NCBI RefSeq assembly: GCF_051013375.1
Contig: NZ_CP142125.1
From: Kordia algicida
GTDB lineage: Bacteria; Bacteroidota; Bacteroidia; Flavobacteriales; Flavobacteriaceae
Length of the DNA stretch: 64,000 bases
Reading direction: 5' to 3' (one strand)
Shown here: piece after piece, positions 33,428 to 42,123 of the stretch
How the letters are laid out: every line of letters begins with the position of its first letter
Numbering within the stretch: position 1 is the first letter of the stretch
The notes under the pieces: model-generated
Database searches by the model: none
Seen by the model: the letters and a program-made list of their open reading frames with translations, nothing else
What the model was told of the DNA's origin: nothing
Program-made: the position numbers and the translations under genes

Positions 33428-34354
33428 TTATTCGTTTAACGTCCAATCGTAGTCTTTATAGTCAATGTCAGCGTCTTCACTTATTTTAATAGTTGTATAG
33501 CTATTTAAAAAATCGATCAGCGAACCGTTTTGTTTGAAGTCTTTTGAGAACCACTTAAAGATTTTGGAAATTTCTGGATTGTCTTTTGTAATGGTATTTC
33601 GTTTGGAATCTGCCAAAAAAGCTTTCGTAACATTCGTTAATTGCATTTCTAGTTTTTTTGCAGTAAATGCTTCGTTCAATAATGGCGGACAAGAAAAAGA
33701 TGCACAATTAATTGCAAAGTGAATTCTTGGTTCGTCCATTTTACGCAGAATTTTATGTTCTATTTCGTCTAAATTATACCATTTTTTGCCTAATTTCCAC
33801 AAACGTTGATCCCAAGGTTTACGAATATCTTTAATGCTTTCTAATGGGTAATTTCGCAGGATTAAATCTACAGTCAGTGCATTATACGCATTAATCCAAT
33901 ACGCTAATTTTTCTTCTTTTGTCCAATTGTCGGTTGGTACATTTTTACCTAAAGAAGCAATGTAAGCACGCAATTTTGCCCAATCTTTTTTAAATCCTTT
34001 ATAATTTACATTTCCAGTTGGCGAAACATGTTTTTTTAATAGAGAATTGAAAGATTCATGACTAAAAGCAGTTTCTTTTTTTGTACTTTTTACGGTGTTT
34101 TTACCATTGAAAACTACAGAATCTTTCGTGGTCGTAAACTTTACATTTTTTTTAAAAGCAACAGTGTCTCTCATTGTTTCACTTTCCATTTTATCGGTAA
34201 CTGCAACTTTATCATGTTGCGCATTTACAGAATCAATAATGGCTGAATTGACAGTTTTGGTTGTTTCTTCCGAAGAATTTTTAACCGTTTTCTGATGCGT
34301 TCCACAAGCGATACATAGGAAAGAAACTAAAAATATATAGGTAGATCGAATCAT
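33428..34354 (-). CDS. DUF547 domain-containing lipoprotein
   Basis: A lipobox (LCIAC, Cys17) is followed by a Lys/Thr/Val-rich linker (about 20-95) and a DUF547 domain (about 100-300), recognised by EEKLAYWINAYNALTVDLIL, KKWYNLDEIEHKILRKMDEP and RIHFAINCASFSCPPL. DUF547 proteins are widespread with no settled function. The cysteines in NCASFSCPP are a conserved feature. It is followed by the TIGR04283 glycosyltransferase and preceded by a sterol desaturase-like gene 5 bases away, a plausible three-gene unit. Confidence 0.88.
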   Translation of the reverse strand: MIRSTYIFLVSFLCIACGTHQKTVKNSSEETTKTVNSAIIDSVNAQHDKVAVTDKMESETMRDTVAFKKNVKFTTTKDSVVFNGKNTVKSTKKETAFSHESFNSLLKKHVSPTGNVNYKGFKKDWAKLRAYIASLGKNVPTDNWTKEEKLAYWINAYNALTVDLILRNYPLESIKDIRKPWDQRLWKLGKKWYNLDEIEHKILRKMDEPRIHFAINCASFSCPPLLNEAFTAKKLEMQLTNVTKAFLADSKRNTITKDNPEISKIFKWFSKDFKQNGSLIDFLNSYTTIKISEDADIDYKDYDWTLNE

Positions 34355-34359
34355 AAATA

Positions 34360-35241
34360 TTATTCTTTTTTAAGAGTTATAGGATAGATTTCTTGTTGAA
34401 TGAAATCTTGCGGAAACGCTTCGTCATTGGTAAAACCTAGTTCTATATCGCGACCGTTTTTGGGAATGTAATTTGTCTTAAAAATATAATCCCAAACACT
34501 TAAGGTTAGTCCAAAATTCACACCATACCTTACAGGAAGTTCTTTGCTATGATGCCAAATGTGCATTTTCGGATTGTTGAAAATGTATTTTAAAAAACCA
34601 TAATCCCAACCCAAATTAGCATGATTTAAGTGTCCGATAGCAATGGTAAAAAAGTATACAAAAACGACATGATTCACGCTAAATCCGCCAATAATTGCCA
34701 TCGGAATGTACAACATAGATTTGTACACAACGGTTTCCATCCAGTGAAAACGCAAATGTGCCGCAAAGCCCATTTCTTTTACCGAATGATGTACTTTGTG
34801 AAAATTCCACAAAAAGTCAACTCTGTGCAACATACGATGTGTATTCCACTGCACAAAATCTGCTACAACAAAGAAAATCAGCAAACCTAACCACGTTGGA
34901 AGGTCGTCTACATCAAACAATTGAAAACTTTCAATAGACAAACCAACAACTCCTAAAATGTCATTAAAAAAAGTAGCAACTGTATTGGATAATGCTGCAA
35001 AAATGATGAGGTTAAAGATGAAAAAGTTGAAAAACATGTAGAACGTATCCAACCAAAAATCTTTACGAAAGATCGATTGATTTTTTCGCCAAGGAAAAAC
35101 AATTTCTAAAATCCAAACAATAAGTGAAATTGCAATTAAACCATAAAAATAATTCTCTAAATGTTCAAAAAAAACTTGTCCTTGGAAGTAATTCCAATAA
35201 TCGCGATACGAGTTTTGAATGATTTCAAGATACTTTTCCAT
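34360..35241 (-). CDS. sterol desaturase / fatty acid hydroxylase superfamily membrane protein
   Basis: The start at 35241 (MEKYLEIIQNSYRDYW) is preferred over an ATG six codons upstream. Several membrane helices surround the di-iron histidine motifs HRMLH, HKVHHS and HIWHHS, which define the superfamily. Such enzymes hydroxylate or desaturate lipids using oxygen at a di-iron centre. The substrate cannot be told. It ends 5 bases before the DUF547 gene. Confidence 0.9.
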   Translation of the reverse strand: MEKYLEIIQNSYRDYWNYFQGQVFFEHLENYFYGLIAISLIVWILEIVFPWRKNQSIFRKDFWLDTFYMFFNFFIFNLIIFAALSNTVATFFNDILGVVGLSIESFQLFDVDDLPTWLGLLIFFVVADFVQWNTHRMLHRVDFLWNFHKVHHSVKEMGFAAHLRFHWMETVVYKSMLYIPMAIIGGFSVNHVVFVYFFTIAIGHLNHANLGWDYGFLKYIFNNPKMHIWHHSKELPVRYGVNFGLTLSVWDYIFKTNYIPKNGRDIELGFTNDEAFPQDFIQQEIYPITLKKE

Positions 35242-35260
35242 AGCGTTGTAAAGATACAAG

Positions 35261-38200
35261 TTAAAAATGATATTTTATTCCAAATTGTGCTTTCCAACGC
35301 GAACTTTCCGTATCTACAACCCACGGTGTAGCGTCTTCAATTTGAAATTGATACGTTGGCTGATTGTTCTCAATTCTTTGAAAATTCAGCAAACTAAAAC
35401 TAGAGTTTACCACATTGGGTACAAAAACGAGTTTTCCCCAATTTCTGTTCATCAAATTCAATACATTAAAAATATCTAACGACAAACTGATGCGATGCGA
35501 ACCTTTCAGTTTTAAACCGTACTCCAAACGTGCGTCAAATCGGTGATTCCAAGGTGTATTTGCACCATTTCGTTCGGTATATTGTCCGCGACGAGAACGT
35601 AAATAATCGTTATTGTTGATGTAATTATTTAAATTTTCCCACTGTTGTTCGGCAGAAGTAATTACAGTTCCGTTGCTGTCTGTAATGTCTATCAAATTAA
35701 TTTCACTTTGATCGTTTGGTACATACACCAAATCGTTTCGTGAAGAACCATCTCTATTAACGTCACCTTGATTTACGAATGAAAATGGACTTCCCGAAGT
35801 TCCGTTGTACAACATGGAAACTAAGAAATCACTTTTGTTTGAAATGTTGAATTGATAACTGTGCGACGACACAATTTTATGCCGTAAATCGAAGTTGGAA
35901 AACGACAATTCAGGATTGTTTGCATTTATGGACTGATTCCACTCAAAGTTAGCCGCAGGCGAATTGCGAACCGTACTCGAAATGTCTTTACTCTTTCCGT
36001 ACGTATAGCCTAAAAATCCGTTGTATTGATCGGTTCTTTTTGTCAAACCAAGCGTTAAATTGTAGCGATAACCTTTGTTGGTATTCGTAAGTAAAAACAC
36101 ATTGGTAAAGTTTGGATTGATTTTGATTGCTTCGCCAGTTCCTGTAAAATACGAACGATTGTCAGCGCCAGAAAATGTCGCCGTTTCGTCTTTTCTGTTA
36201 ATCGATTTGAAGAAGATTCCGTTAATGACATTGGTGTAACTTCCTTCAACGGTCACCCCAAAATTATTTGGTAATTTAAAATCTACAGCAATATTACTTT
36301 TCCATTCGCGTGGTAAATCGAAATCATTATCAATCAAATTTATTTCGGTTAAACCAGGTTGCTGACTCGCCAAATCTTCCACATTTTCCACAATTGGTGT
36401 TTCTCCTGTTGGGCGAATGTCTACGTTAAAATAGTCCGTTCCCGAGATGTATTCCGCGTAAGCGAACCATAAATAGGGAATACGACCCGTAAATAATCCT
36501 GTACCACCACGAATTTGAATTTTTTTGTCGTCGTTGAGATAGTAATTGAAACCAATTCTCGGATTGATTTGTGGCGTAGCATTGATGGTGTTTTCAAAAC
36601 GACTGAATTCTGGTGTATTCTTTACTTCATCACTCACAGGCAATTCATCCAATAATACTTGATTGTCCAAACGAATTCCCGCAGAAACCGTTAAAAGATC
36701 ATTGAAACGAATTCGATCTTGGGCATAAAATCCTGTCGTTAAAATATCTAACGTTGCCGAAGGTGTATTGCTCACAAAGTCAAACGTATTGTTAGACGTT
36801 CTGTACACGCCACGAATTCGCGAAGGTCTGTCGTTGATAAAATTTTCTACAGAGTTGTATTGCCAGCGTCCATTCCAAGCAGATAAAAAGCCGTAATCAA
36901 TATCGTTGTATTGCAATAATGCGCCAATTGTAAATGTATGTTTGTCTTTTATGTAATTAAATTTATTGGTGATTTGAAATGTGTTTAAATCTGTATTATA
37001 CACAGAACCTTCTCGATATGTTCCTGCAAATATTCTGTTGGAAGCATCTTGAATGAGTAAATGTGGAAACACACGACCTTCAAATTCTCTGTCTTCCGTT
37101 ACTTTGTTGTACCCAATTGATAATACATTGGATGTGTTGTTGTTGAAATTTGCATTCCATTCTGCTGTCAGACTGTTGGCAATGCTATTGTGTCGATATC
37201 CTTGATTTCCAAAGTTAAAGATAGATTCATTCCATTCTAAATTGTCTGAAAAACTGTTCACATAATTGTTGCGAAGTGTGAGTTTGTGTTTGTCTGAAAT
37301 ATTATAGTCTAAACGTGCAAAAATCTTCGTACTTACCGTTTTGAGTTCTGCATTGGTAAACGTTCCAGGATCGTAATTGTATCGTGATTGAAGCGTCTCG
37401 GAAATTAACTGTACTGTTTCAAAATCGATATTAGAAGTTGCACTTCCGGGCGCGTTTAATACAGGAAGGCTGCTCAGCGATTGTTCTACATTTATAAAGT
37501 AAAATAATTTGTCTTTCTTTAGCGCGCCGCCAATACTTGCACCTACTTGAATGTCGTAGAAATTATTGACTTCTTGGCGCGTTCCATCAGCATATTTTCC
37601 TACCAAACTTTGATTGTTTCCAAAACCATAAATAGCCGTTTTCGTAGTATTGGTTCCGTTTTTGGTCACTAGATTGATATTTGCACCTGTAAAGTTTCCG
37701 ATGCTAACATCAAAAGGAGTGGTTTTTACCGAAAGTTCTTTAATCGCGCCAAACGCAATAGGTTGTGTTTTGGATAAACTTCCTGGTGTTCCATTGGCGG
37801 AAGATCCAGCAGCGCCACTTGCAGGTTCTTGAAAACCCACAACATCATTGTTGGCAACTCCATCAATATTTAGATTGTTAAAACGGTTACTCGCGCCTGC
37901 AAACGAGTTTAAATTTGCTTCTGGAAGCGTTCGTGTTAAATCTTGAATGCTTCTGCTAATGGTTGGCGTTTGTGCAATGGTTTTTCTTGAAATGAGCTTT
38001 TCGTTGTCCTTTTTAAAGTTTGTTCTATCAATAGTTAAAACAACAGCGTCAAGTGCTTCATCTTCATCTTTTAAGATAAAATCTTTTGTCGTAGTTGCGC
38101 CCAAATTTATCGTGATATTTTCTAGCGTTTCCGTGTGATATCCTAAAAAACGGACTTCAATTTTATAGGTGTTTCCTGGTGGAAGATTGTTTACGAGATA

Positions 38201-38392
38201 GTATCCAGATTCTTGCGAAATACTTCCATATTTAAAATTTGTTGAAGTGTCGGTTACAATTATATCAGCAAAGGCAATCGGTTGATTTTTAGTGTCATTT
38301 ATTTTACCTTCTAGACGACCTGTAGTTTCTTGAGCGAATATTATTAAGGGGAAAAAACATAACAAGGTTATGCGTAACAATGAGTAGTTCAT
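35261..38392 (-). CDS. TonB-dependent receptor (Oar-like, CarboxypepD_reg domain)
   Basis: This 1043-residue protein has a signal peptide (1-20), a carboxypeptidase-regulatory-like domain (about 24-112: GRLEGKINDTKNQPIAFADI), a plug (about 135-250) and a 22-strand-type barrel ending in Phe (QFGIKYHF). The plug segment TPFDVSIGNFTGANINLVTK is characteristic of the Oar-like branch. It imports or exports an unknown substrate across the outer membrane with TonB energy. It begins the strand run containing the desaturase, DUF547 and glycosyltransferase genes. No SusD partner is present, which argues against polysaccharide uptake. Confidence 0.92.
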   Translation of the reverse strand: MNYSLLRITLLCFFPLIIFAQETTGRLEGKINDTKNQPIAFADIIVTDTSTNFKYGSISQESGYYLVNNLPPGNTYKIEVRFLGYHTETLENITINLGATTTKDFILKDEDEALDAVVLTIDRTNFKKDNEKLISRKTIAQTPTISRSIQDLTRTLPEANLNSFAGASNRFNNLNIDGVANNDVVGFQEPASGAAGSSANGTPGSLSKTQPIAFGAIKELSVKTTPFDVSIGNFTGANINLVTKNGTNTTKTAIYGFGNNQSLVGKYADGTRQEVNNFYDIQVGASIGGALKKDKLFYFINVEQSLSSLPVLNAPGSATSNIDFETVQLISETLQSRYNYDPGTFTNAELKTVSTKIFARLDYNISDKHKLTLRNNYVNSFSDNLEWNESIFNFGNQGYRHNSIANSLTAEWNANFNNNTSNVLSIGYNKVTEDREFEGRVFPHLLIQDASNRIFAGTYREGSVYNTDLNTFQITNKFNYIKDKHTFTIGALLQYNDIDYGFLSAWNGRWQYNSVENFINDRPSRIRGVYRTSNNTFDFVSNTPSATLDILTTGFYAQDRIRFNDLLTVSAGIRLDNQVLLDELPVSDEVKNTPEFSRFENTINATPQINPRIGFNYYLNDDKKIQIRGGTGLFTGRIPYLWFAYAEYISGTDYFNVDIRPTGETPIVENVEDLASQQPGLTEINLIDNDFDLPREWKSNIAVDFKLPNNFGVTVEGSYTNVINGIFFKSINRKDETATFSGADNRSYFTGTGEAIKINPNFTNVFLLTNTNKGYRYNLTLGLTKRTDQYNGFLGYTYGKSKDISSTVRNSPAANFEWNQSINANNPELSFSNFDLRHKIVSSHSYQFNISNKSDFLVSMLYNGTSGSPFSFVNQGDVNRDGSSRNDLVYVPNDQSEINLIDITDSNGTVITSAEQQWENLNNYINNNDYLRSRRGQYTERNGANTPWNHRFDARLEYGLKLKGSHRISLSLDIFNVLNLMNRNWGKLVFVPNVVNSSFSLLNFQRIENNQPTYQFQIEDATPWVVDTESSRWKAQFGIKYHF

Positions 38393-38490
38393 GTAATGGT
38401 TTGAAATTCAATTTGGGCAGGTTTAGTCTTAAAAATCATTTAAAACTTACAGTTTCCGCATTTTTTTTGAATTTTTCATATTTTTGGAAG

Positions 38491-38670
38491 ATGCTTAAAA
38501 AAATTTTTTTAGCCGTAGGTTCACTTCTGTTGGCTTTTGTTATTGTTACAGTGATTCCAATTACTTCTTTTGTAAAAGATGAAACCGCAAGTGACACAAT
38601 TATCCTTGTCGGATCAATCTTAATTGCGCTGACTATTTACAAGCTTGTAAGCTCAAAATTTATCAAATAA
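38491..38670 (+). CDS. small two-helix membrane protein
   Basis: From the internal ATG at 38491 (MLKKIFLAVGSLLLAFVIVT) the product is 59 residues with two hydrophobic helices (about 4-25 and 34-51) separated by a polar KDETASD turn. A longer upstream ATG at 38380 overlaps the TonB receptor start and adds a sequence without matching character, so I reject it. No family is recognised. It lies alone between divergent genes, and the call rests on plausibility of length and composition. Confidence 0.5.
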   Translation: MLKKIFLAVGSLLLAFVIVTVIPITSFVKDETASDTIILVGSILIALTIYKLVSSKFIK

Positions 38671-38688
38671 AGATTTTTTTCAGGATTG

Positions 38689-39087
38689 CTACAATTCATT
38701 TTGTGGCGTGTCATTATTAACTTCAATCCAATAGTTGTCAGGGTCTTGAAAGTATACTTGTTTGATGCCATCTTTTCGGATATAGTCTTTTTTTGGAGTA
38801 TTTCGCCAATCAGAATATGGAAGTTTTAATTCTTCTAGAAAGTTTACAAATGCATTAAAATTTGGAGTTGCGAGTGCAAAATGAACTGCTTTGTTGGTTT
38901 TTATTTCTGCATCTGGACGCGGAATGAGATGCAATTGTTTGCCATTGCCAATCGCCAACCATCTTGTTGTAGAATTAGATGCAGTATTTTCAATTTCTTT
39001 AAACTGAAATATTTTTTGATAGAAGACGACAGATTTGTCAACATCTTTTACAGAAAGCGCGATATGGTTGAATGAAAACGTGTGCAT
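38689..39087 (-). CDS. VOC (glyoxalase/dioxygenase superfamily) protein
   Basis: The 132-residue protein has two beta-alpha-beta-beta-beta modules. It begins FSFNHIALSVKDVDKSVVFYQKIF with a metal-ligand His, has LHLIPR and AVHFALATPNF in the middle and ends in VYFQDPDNYWIEVN with a metal-ligand Glu. Members include glyoxalase, fosfomycin-resistance and dioxygenase types, and the sequence does not decide among them. It lies 169 bases downstream of the arsenate reductase gene, perhaps in the same transcript. Confidence 0.88.
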   Translation of the reverse strand: MHTFSFNHIALSVKDVDKSVVFYQKIFQFKEIENTASNSTTRWLAIGNGKQLHLIPRPDAEIKTNKAVHFALATPNFNAFVNFLEELKLPYSDWRNTPKKDYIRKDGIKQVYFQDPDNYWIEVNNDTPQNEL

Positions 39088-39224
39088 TTATAAAGGTTTG
39101 ATCGGTTTTAATATCAAATATCTTAATTTTAATAGTTATATTAATAAAATCAACATGATTTTTTTTTGACTAGTTCAAGATGTAAACTTTTATTATTTTA
39201 GAGTTTATTGCAAAACCTAAAACC

Positions 39225-39250
39225 TGTCACATCAAGCGTAGTCGAGACAC
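39225..39250. repeat. REP-like fragment
   Basis: CACATCAAGCGTAGTCGAGA matches the reverse orientation of the TCGACTACGCT word at 24474. It sits in the gap between the arsenate reductase and VOC genes. Confidence 0.4.
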
Positions 39251-39255
39251 AAAAC

Positions 39256-39675
39256 CTAACGCAACTCTGTTTCTATAAAGTTTTTACAAAAATCTTTTAG
39301 TTGCGCTCTTGCTTTTCGAAAAGCATTAAAAACCTGTTCTTCTGAGCCAATTACTTTTGAAGGATCAAAGAAGTTTTGATGAATGCGTTTGGCGTTTTTA
39401 CTTGGAATATACGGGCAGTTTTCATATGCGTGATCGCAAACGGTGATGATAAAGTCAAAATCAATGTCTAGATATTCTGAAACATTGTTTGAAGTATTTT
39501 TTGAAATATCTACGTTGTCTAGTTTCATAATGGCAACCGCTTTCGGGTTTACGCCATGTGTTTCAATTCCTGCACTATAAATGCTAGCTTTTTTTTGTGC
39601 AAAATGTTCCAGATATCCATGTGCCATTTGACTGCGACATGAGTTACCTGTACAAAGTACGAGTACATTTTTCAT
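39256..39675 (-). CDS. arsC: thioredoxin-coupled arsenate reductase
   Basis: This protein of the low-molecular-weight phosphatase fold reduces arsenate to arsenite. The P-loop CTGNSCRS gives Cys8 and Cys13, and the redox pair Cys80 and Cys87 (VCDHAYENCP) matches the spacing of the Cys10/Cys82/Cys89 triad of thioredoxin-dependent ArsC. That separates it from plain tyrosine phosphatases. At 139 residues it is full length. An ArsR-type gene lies 190 bases upstream on the same strand. No arsenite exporter gene is in view. Confidence 0.88.
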   Translation of the reverse strand: MKNVLVLCTGNSCRSQMAHGYLEHFAQKKASIYSAGIETHGVNPKAVAIMKLDNVDISKNTSNNVSEYLDIDFDFIITVCDHAYENCPYIPSKNAKRIHQNFFDPSKVIGSEEQVFNAFRKARAQLKDFCKNFIETELR

Positions 39676-39865
39676 AATTTTATGGTAGGTTTTATATGTA
39701 ACTAAATCATGTCAGCATCAAAGAAAATGTACTTTGTCGATTTGGGAAATTCTTAGACAGCAAACAGTTTAGTTAATTGCAAATGTAAGAAGAAGAATGT
39801 ATACGCTATTTATCTTTTAAGCAAAAAGATGTGATTTTAACATATGCAAGATTGAAATTACAGTC

Positions 39866-40198
39866 CTAACTTTTACTTTGACAGTTTACCTGAACTTTTA
39901 CAAAAAAGTCATTGATTTTTCGTCGATATTGATTCCATAAATCTACATCAATGGCATAAAATGTATTTTTCCCTTGATGTTTCTGTTTGAGTAAGTTGAT
40001 TCTTTTAATTTCAGAAAGATGTTGTGAAACCGTTGGTTGCGCCAAACCTGTTGCTTTGACCAATTCGTTGCAATTACAATATTCGTTTTTACTAATATAT
40101 TGTAAGATGGAAATTCTTGCAGGATGTCCAAGTACTTTAGTGATTAAAGCTGTTTCGTTTTGGTAATCGTCAAAGATGTGATTTTTTGTAATACCCAT
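39866..40198 (-). CDS. ArsR-family metalloregulator
   Basis: The 110-residue protein has a winged helix (about 22-90) with KVLGHPARISILQYI and the recognition helix QPTVSQHLSEIKR. Cysteines at 41 and 43 in EYCNCNEL match the ArsR-type site for arsenite (the classic form is ELCVCDL), though a third Cys ligand is not obvious. It is expected to repress its own operon and release on arsenite. A palindrome overlies its likely start of transcription, and arsC follows. Confidence 0.88.
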   Translation of the reverse strand: MGITKNHIFDDYQNETALITKVLGHPARISILQYISKNEYCNCNELVKATGLAQPTVSQHLSEIKRINLLKQKHQGKNTFYAIDVDLWNQYRRKINDFFVKVQVNCQSKS

Positions 40199-40214
40199 AA
40201 AATAAGATTATAAC

Positions 40215-40224
40215 GTAATATTAC
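40215..40224. promoter_or_regulatory. ArsR operator candidate
   Basis: GTAATATTAC is a perfect 10-bp palindrome two bases downstream of a TATCTTTA -7-like box (40227-40234, minus strand) and 16 bases upstream of the regulator ATG. Its position would block transcription start. Confidence 0.45.
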
Positions 40225-40236
40225 AATAAAGATAAA

Positions 40237-40264
40237 AAAAGCTGGAAATATTTTCCAGCTTTTT
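40237..40264 (-). terminator. intrinsic terminator after hendecad-repeat protein gene
   Basis: AAAAGCTGGAAA pairs with TTTCCAGCTTTT in a near-continuous stem with flanking A and T runs, just after the stop at 40273. It also shields the arsR promoter. Confidence 0.85.
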
Positions 40265-40272
40265 CAATATTT

Positions 40273-40845
40273 TTATTTTCCAAACAAGCGTTGGAAGAAG
40301 CTTTTCGTTTTCTTAGTCGTTTCTTCAATAACTTCACTTGCTTCTTCGGCAAATTCAGATGCTTTTTCTTTTACATCTTCATATACTTCTTTTGCTTCCT
40401 CAGAGAATTCAGCCGCCTTTTCTTTGGCAACTTCTTTATATTCTTCAAATTTTTCTTTGGCTTCATCTGCAAACTCAGCCGCTTTTTCTTTGGCATCTCC
40501 GAATGCTTCTTTGGCTTCTTCGGCGAAGTCGGCAGCTTTTTCTTGTGCAGCTTCGGCAAATTCAGCAGCTTTCTCTTTTGCTTCGTCTGCAAACTCAGAT
40601 GCTTTTTCTTTGGCATCTCCAAATGCTTCTTTCGCTTCTTCAGCGAAATCGGCAGCCTTTTCTTGAGCAGCTTCGGCAAATTCGGTAGCTTTTTCTTTGG
40701 CAGTACCAAAGGTATCTTTTACTTCATCTTTGATTTCTTCTGCTTTACTTTCTGTATTAGCTTTCGCTTCATTTTCTACTTCGGGAGCATTTTTTTCAGC
40801 GTCATCTATTATTTTTTTCTTTAAATCGTCATTTTGTTCACTCAT
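40273..40845 (-). CDS. hendecad-repeat helical protein (LEA/apolipoprotein-like)
   Basis: The 190-residue protein is Lys/Glu/Ala-rich and made of 11-residue units of the type EKAAEFAEEAK, with occasional 7-residue units (EAFGDAK). A 40-residue super-repeat occurs about twice. This pattern forms long amphipathic helices or right-handed coiled coils, as in LEA and YtxH-like stress proteins. There is no signal peptide. The end (TKKTKSFFQRLFGK) is basic and amphipathic and might bind membrane. Role in stress or envelope stability is inference. Confidence 0.82.
   Translation of the reverse strand: MSEQNDDLKKKIIDDAEKNAPEVENEAKANTESKAEEIKDEVKDTFGTAKEKATEFAEAAQEKAADFAEEAKEAFGDAKEKASEFADEAKEKAAEFAEAAQEKAADFAEEAKEAFGDAKEKAAEFADEAKEKFEEYKEVAKEKAAEFSEEAKEVYEDVKEKASEFAEEASEVIEETTKKTKSFFQRLFGK
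40493..40732. repeat. 120-bp tandem repeat inside hendecad protein gene
   Basis: The word GGCATCTCC(G/A)AATGCTTC recurs at 40493 and 40613, exactly 120 bases (40 codons) apart, with flanking sequence also repeated. Confidence 0.75.
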
Positions 40846-40999
40846 AATACTCTGTTTAGTTGGACACTTAAATGTATAGCTTTTTTTCGAATTTTGTTAT
40901 TTTCCTTAAAAAGCAAATATTGTTGTATTAAAATTAGTGATGAATGATGATTGTTTGTTACATAATTCATTATCAAATTATTAAATTCACACAAGAAAA

Positions 41000-41386
41000 T
41001 TATTTAAAAGCATCGTCTTTAGGTTCCCAAAGTTCAATTTTATTACCTTCAGGATCTACAATCCAACCAAATTTTCCGTATTCGTATTCTTCAATTTCAC
41101 CGACAACCGTGACACCTTCTTCTTTTAAAACGGCTAACAATTCGACTAAATTTTCTACTCTAAAATTCATCATAAATTGTTTTTCGCTTGGCTGAAAATA
41201 CTTGGTGTCGTTTGGAAATGTGCTCCATTGCGTAGAACAGTCGTTTCCGTCTTTATCTTTCCACCAAAAAGTGCAACCATAATCATCTACAGGCAAACCT
41301 AAATGTTTTCCGTACCAATTTTTTAGTCCTTTTGGGTCTTCAGTTTTAAAGAAGAATCCGCCCAAACCTGTAACTCTATTTTTCAT
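41000..41386 (-). CDS. VOC family protein
   Basis: A 128-residue VOC-fold protein with segments GLGGFFFKTEDPKGLKNWYG, YFQPSEKQFMMNFRVENLVE and FGWIVDPEGNKIELWEP, the last holding the conserved Glu metal ligand. It starts 22 bases after the DUF4199 gene stop and is the last gene of the small LuxR-type, DUF4199, VOC run. Substrate unknown. Confidence 0.88.
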   Translation of the reverse strand: MKNRVTGLGGFFFKTEDPKGLKNWYGKHLGLPVDDYGCTFWWKDKDGNDCSTQWSTFPNDTKYFQPSEKQFMMNFRVENLVELLAVLKEEGVTVVGEIEEYEYGKFGWIVDPEGNKIELWEPKDDAFK

Positions 41387-41408
41387 CTGTTCGTTATTTA
41401 ATTATTTT

Positions 41409-41924
41409 TTATTCTTTTTTTTGTAGAATTAAAGCTGAAAGTAATGAGATAATAACGCCAATCACAAGCACTGTCATTGACATTACCAAAAATACAATAC
41501 CAGGACTTCCGTACGCTTCACTTTGTTTTAATAAAGCTAGTTTTTCTAGTTTTATTTCTTCTGGCGTAAGATTGGTTTTTGCATCAATAATACCGTTTTG
41601 ATAGGTTAAGTATTGTTCGGTAAAATCTGGATTAATTTTGGTAATATAAATTGCATCTACAATTCCAAAACCTATCGCTGTACATATCGAAATTAATGCG
41701 CCGACAATAAAGGCAGTTTTAAAATCAATTGTTCCGTTAAGTTCATTGTTTTTATGATGTCTGATGCCAAAATAAACAAAACTTAACGCCATAAAAATAG
41801 AAAGAAAACCAAGAATTTCTTGAGTCGGGAAACTTAATCCTTGTCCGAAATAAAGCATACTAAAAAAGACGATCAACGCCGTTAGAAAGCCATATATTCC
41901 GTATTTGAAGATTGTGTTTTTCAT
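41409..41924 (-). CDS. DUF4199 domain-containing membrane protein
   Basis: The 171-residue protein has four predicted membrane helices (about 8-25, 36-53, 68-88, 142-165) with the DUF4199 pattern (YFGIRHHKN, ... GTIDFKTAFIVGALISICTA, NPDFTEQYLTYQ). Function is unknown, though the family is common in Bacteroidota. It sits between a LuxR-type regulator gene 200 bases upstream and a VOC gene. Confidence 0.88.
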   Translation of the reverse strand: MKNTIFKYGIYGFLTALIVFFSMLYFGQGLSFPTQEILGFLSIFMALSFVYFGIRHHKNNELNGTIDFKTAFIVGALISICTAIGFGIVDAIYITKINPDFTEQYLTYQNGIIDAKTNLTPEEIKLEKLALLKQSEAYGSPGIVFLVMSMTVLVIGVIISLLSALILQKKE

Positions 41925-42123
41925 AGTAGTATGATTTTATGTTGATGCTTCAAAAGTAGCATAGACCTTGAAAATAGTACTCATACGAAAGTACCAATTC
42001 AGTCATACTAAGGTAGTAATTTTGAGAAATTCAGTGTATTTGAAATTATTTTAACCATCTTTTGATATCGCTAGCTTCACTCCAAGTACCACAAAAAGTG
42101 TTTTTACTGAGGGAAGTACATTT

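Noticed and set aside
38380..38490. N-terminal extension of the small membrane protein
   Set aside because: It overlaps the TonB receptor start and has no signal-like or conserved character; the internal ATG gives a better protein.
40291..40824. Plus-strand and alternative-frame long open frames rich in Phe, Leu or Ser
   Set aside because: Shadow frames of the Lys/Glu/Ala repeats in the hendecad protein gene; compositions are unnatural for real proteins.
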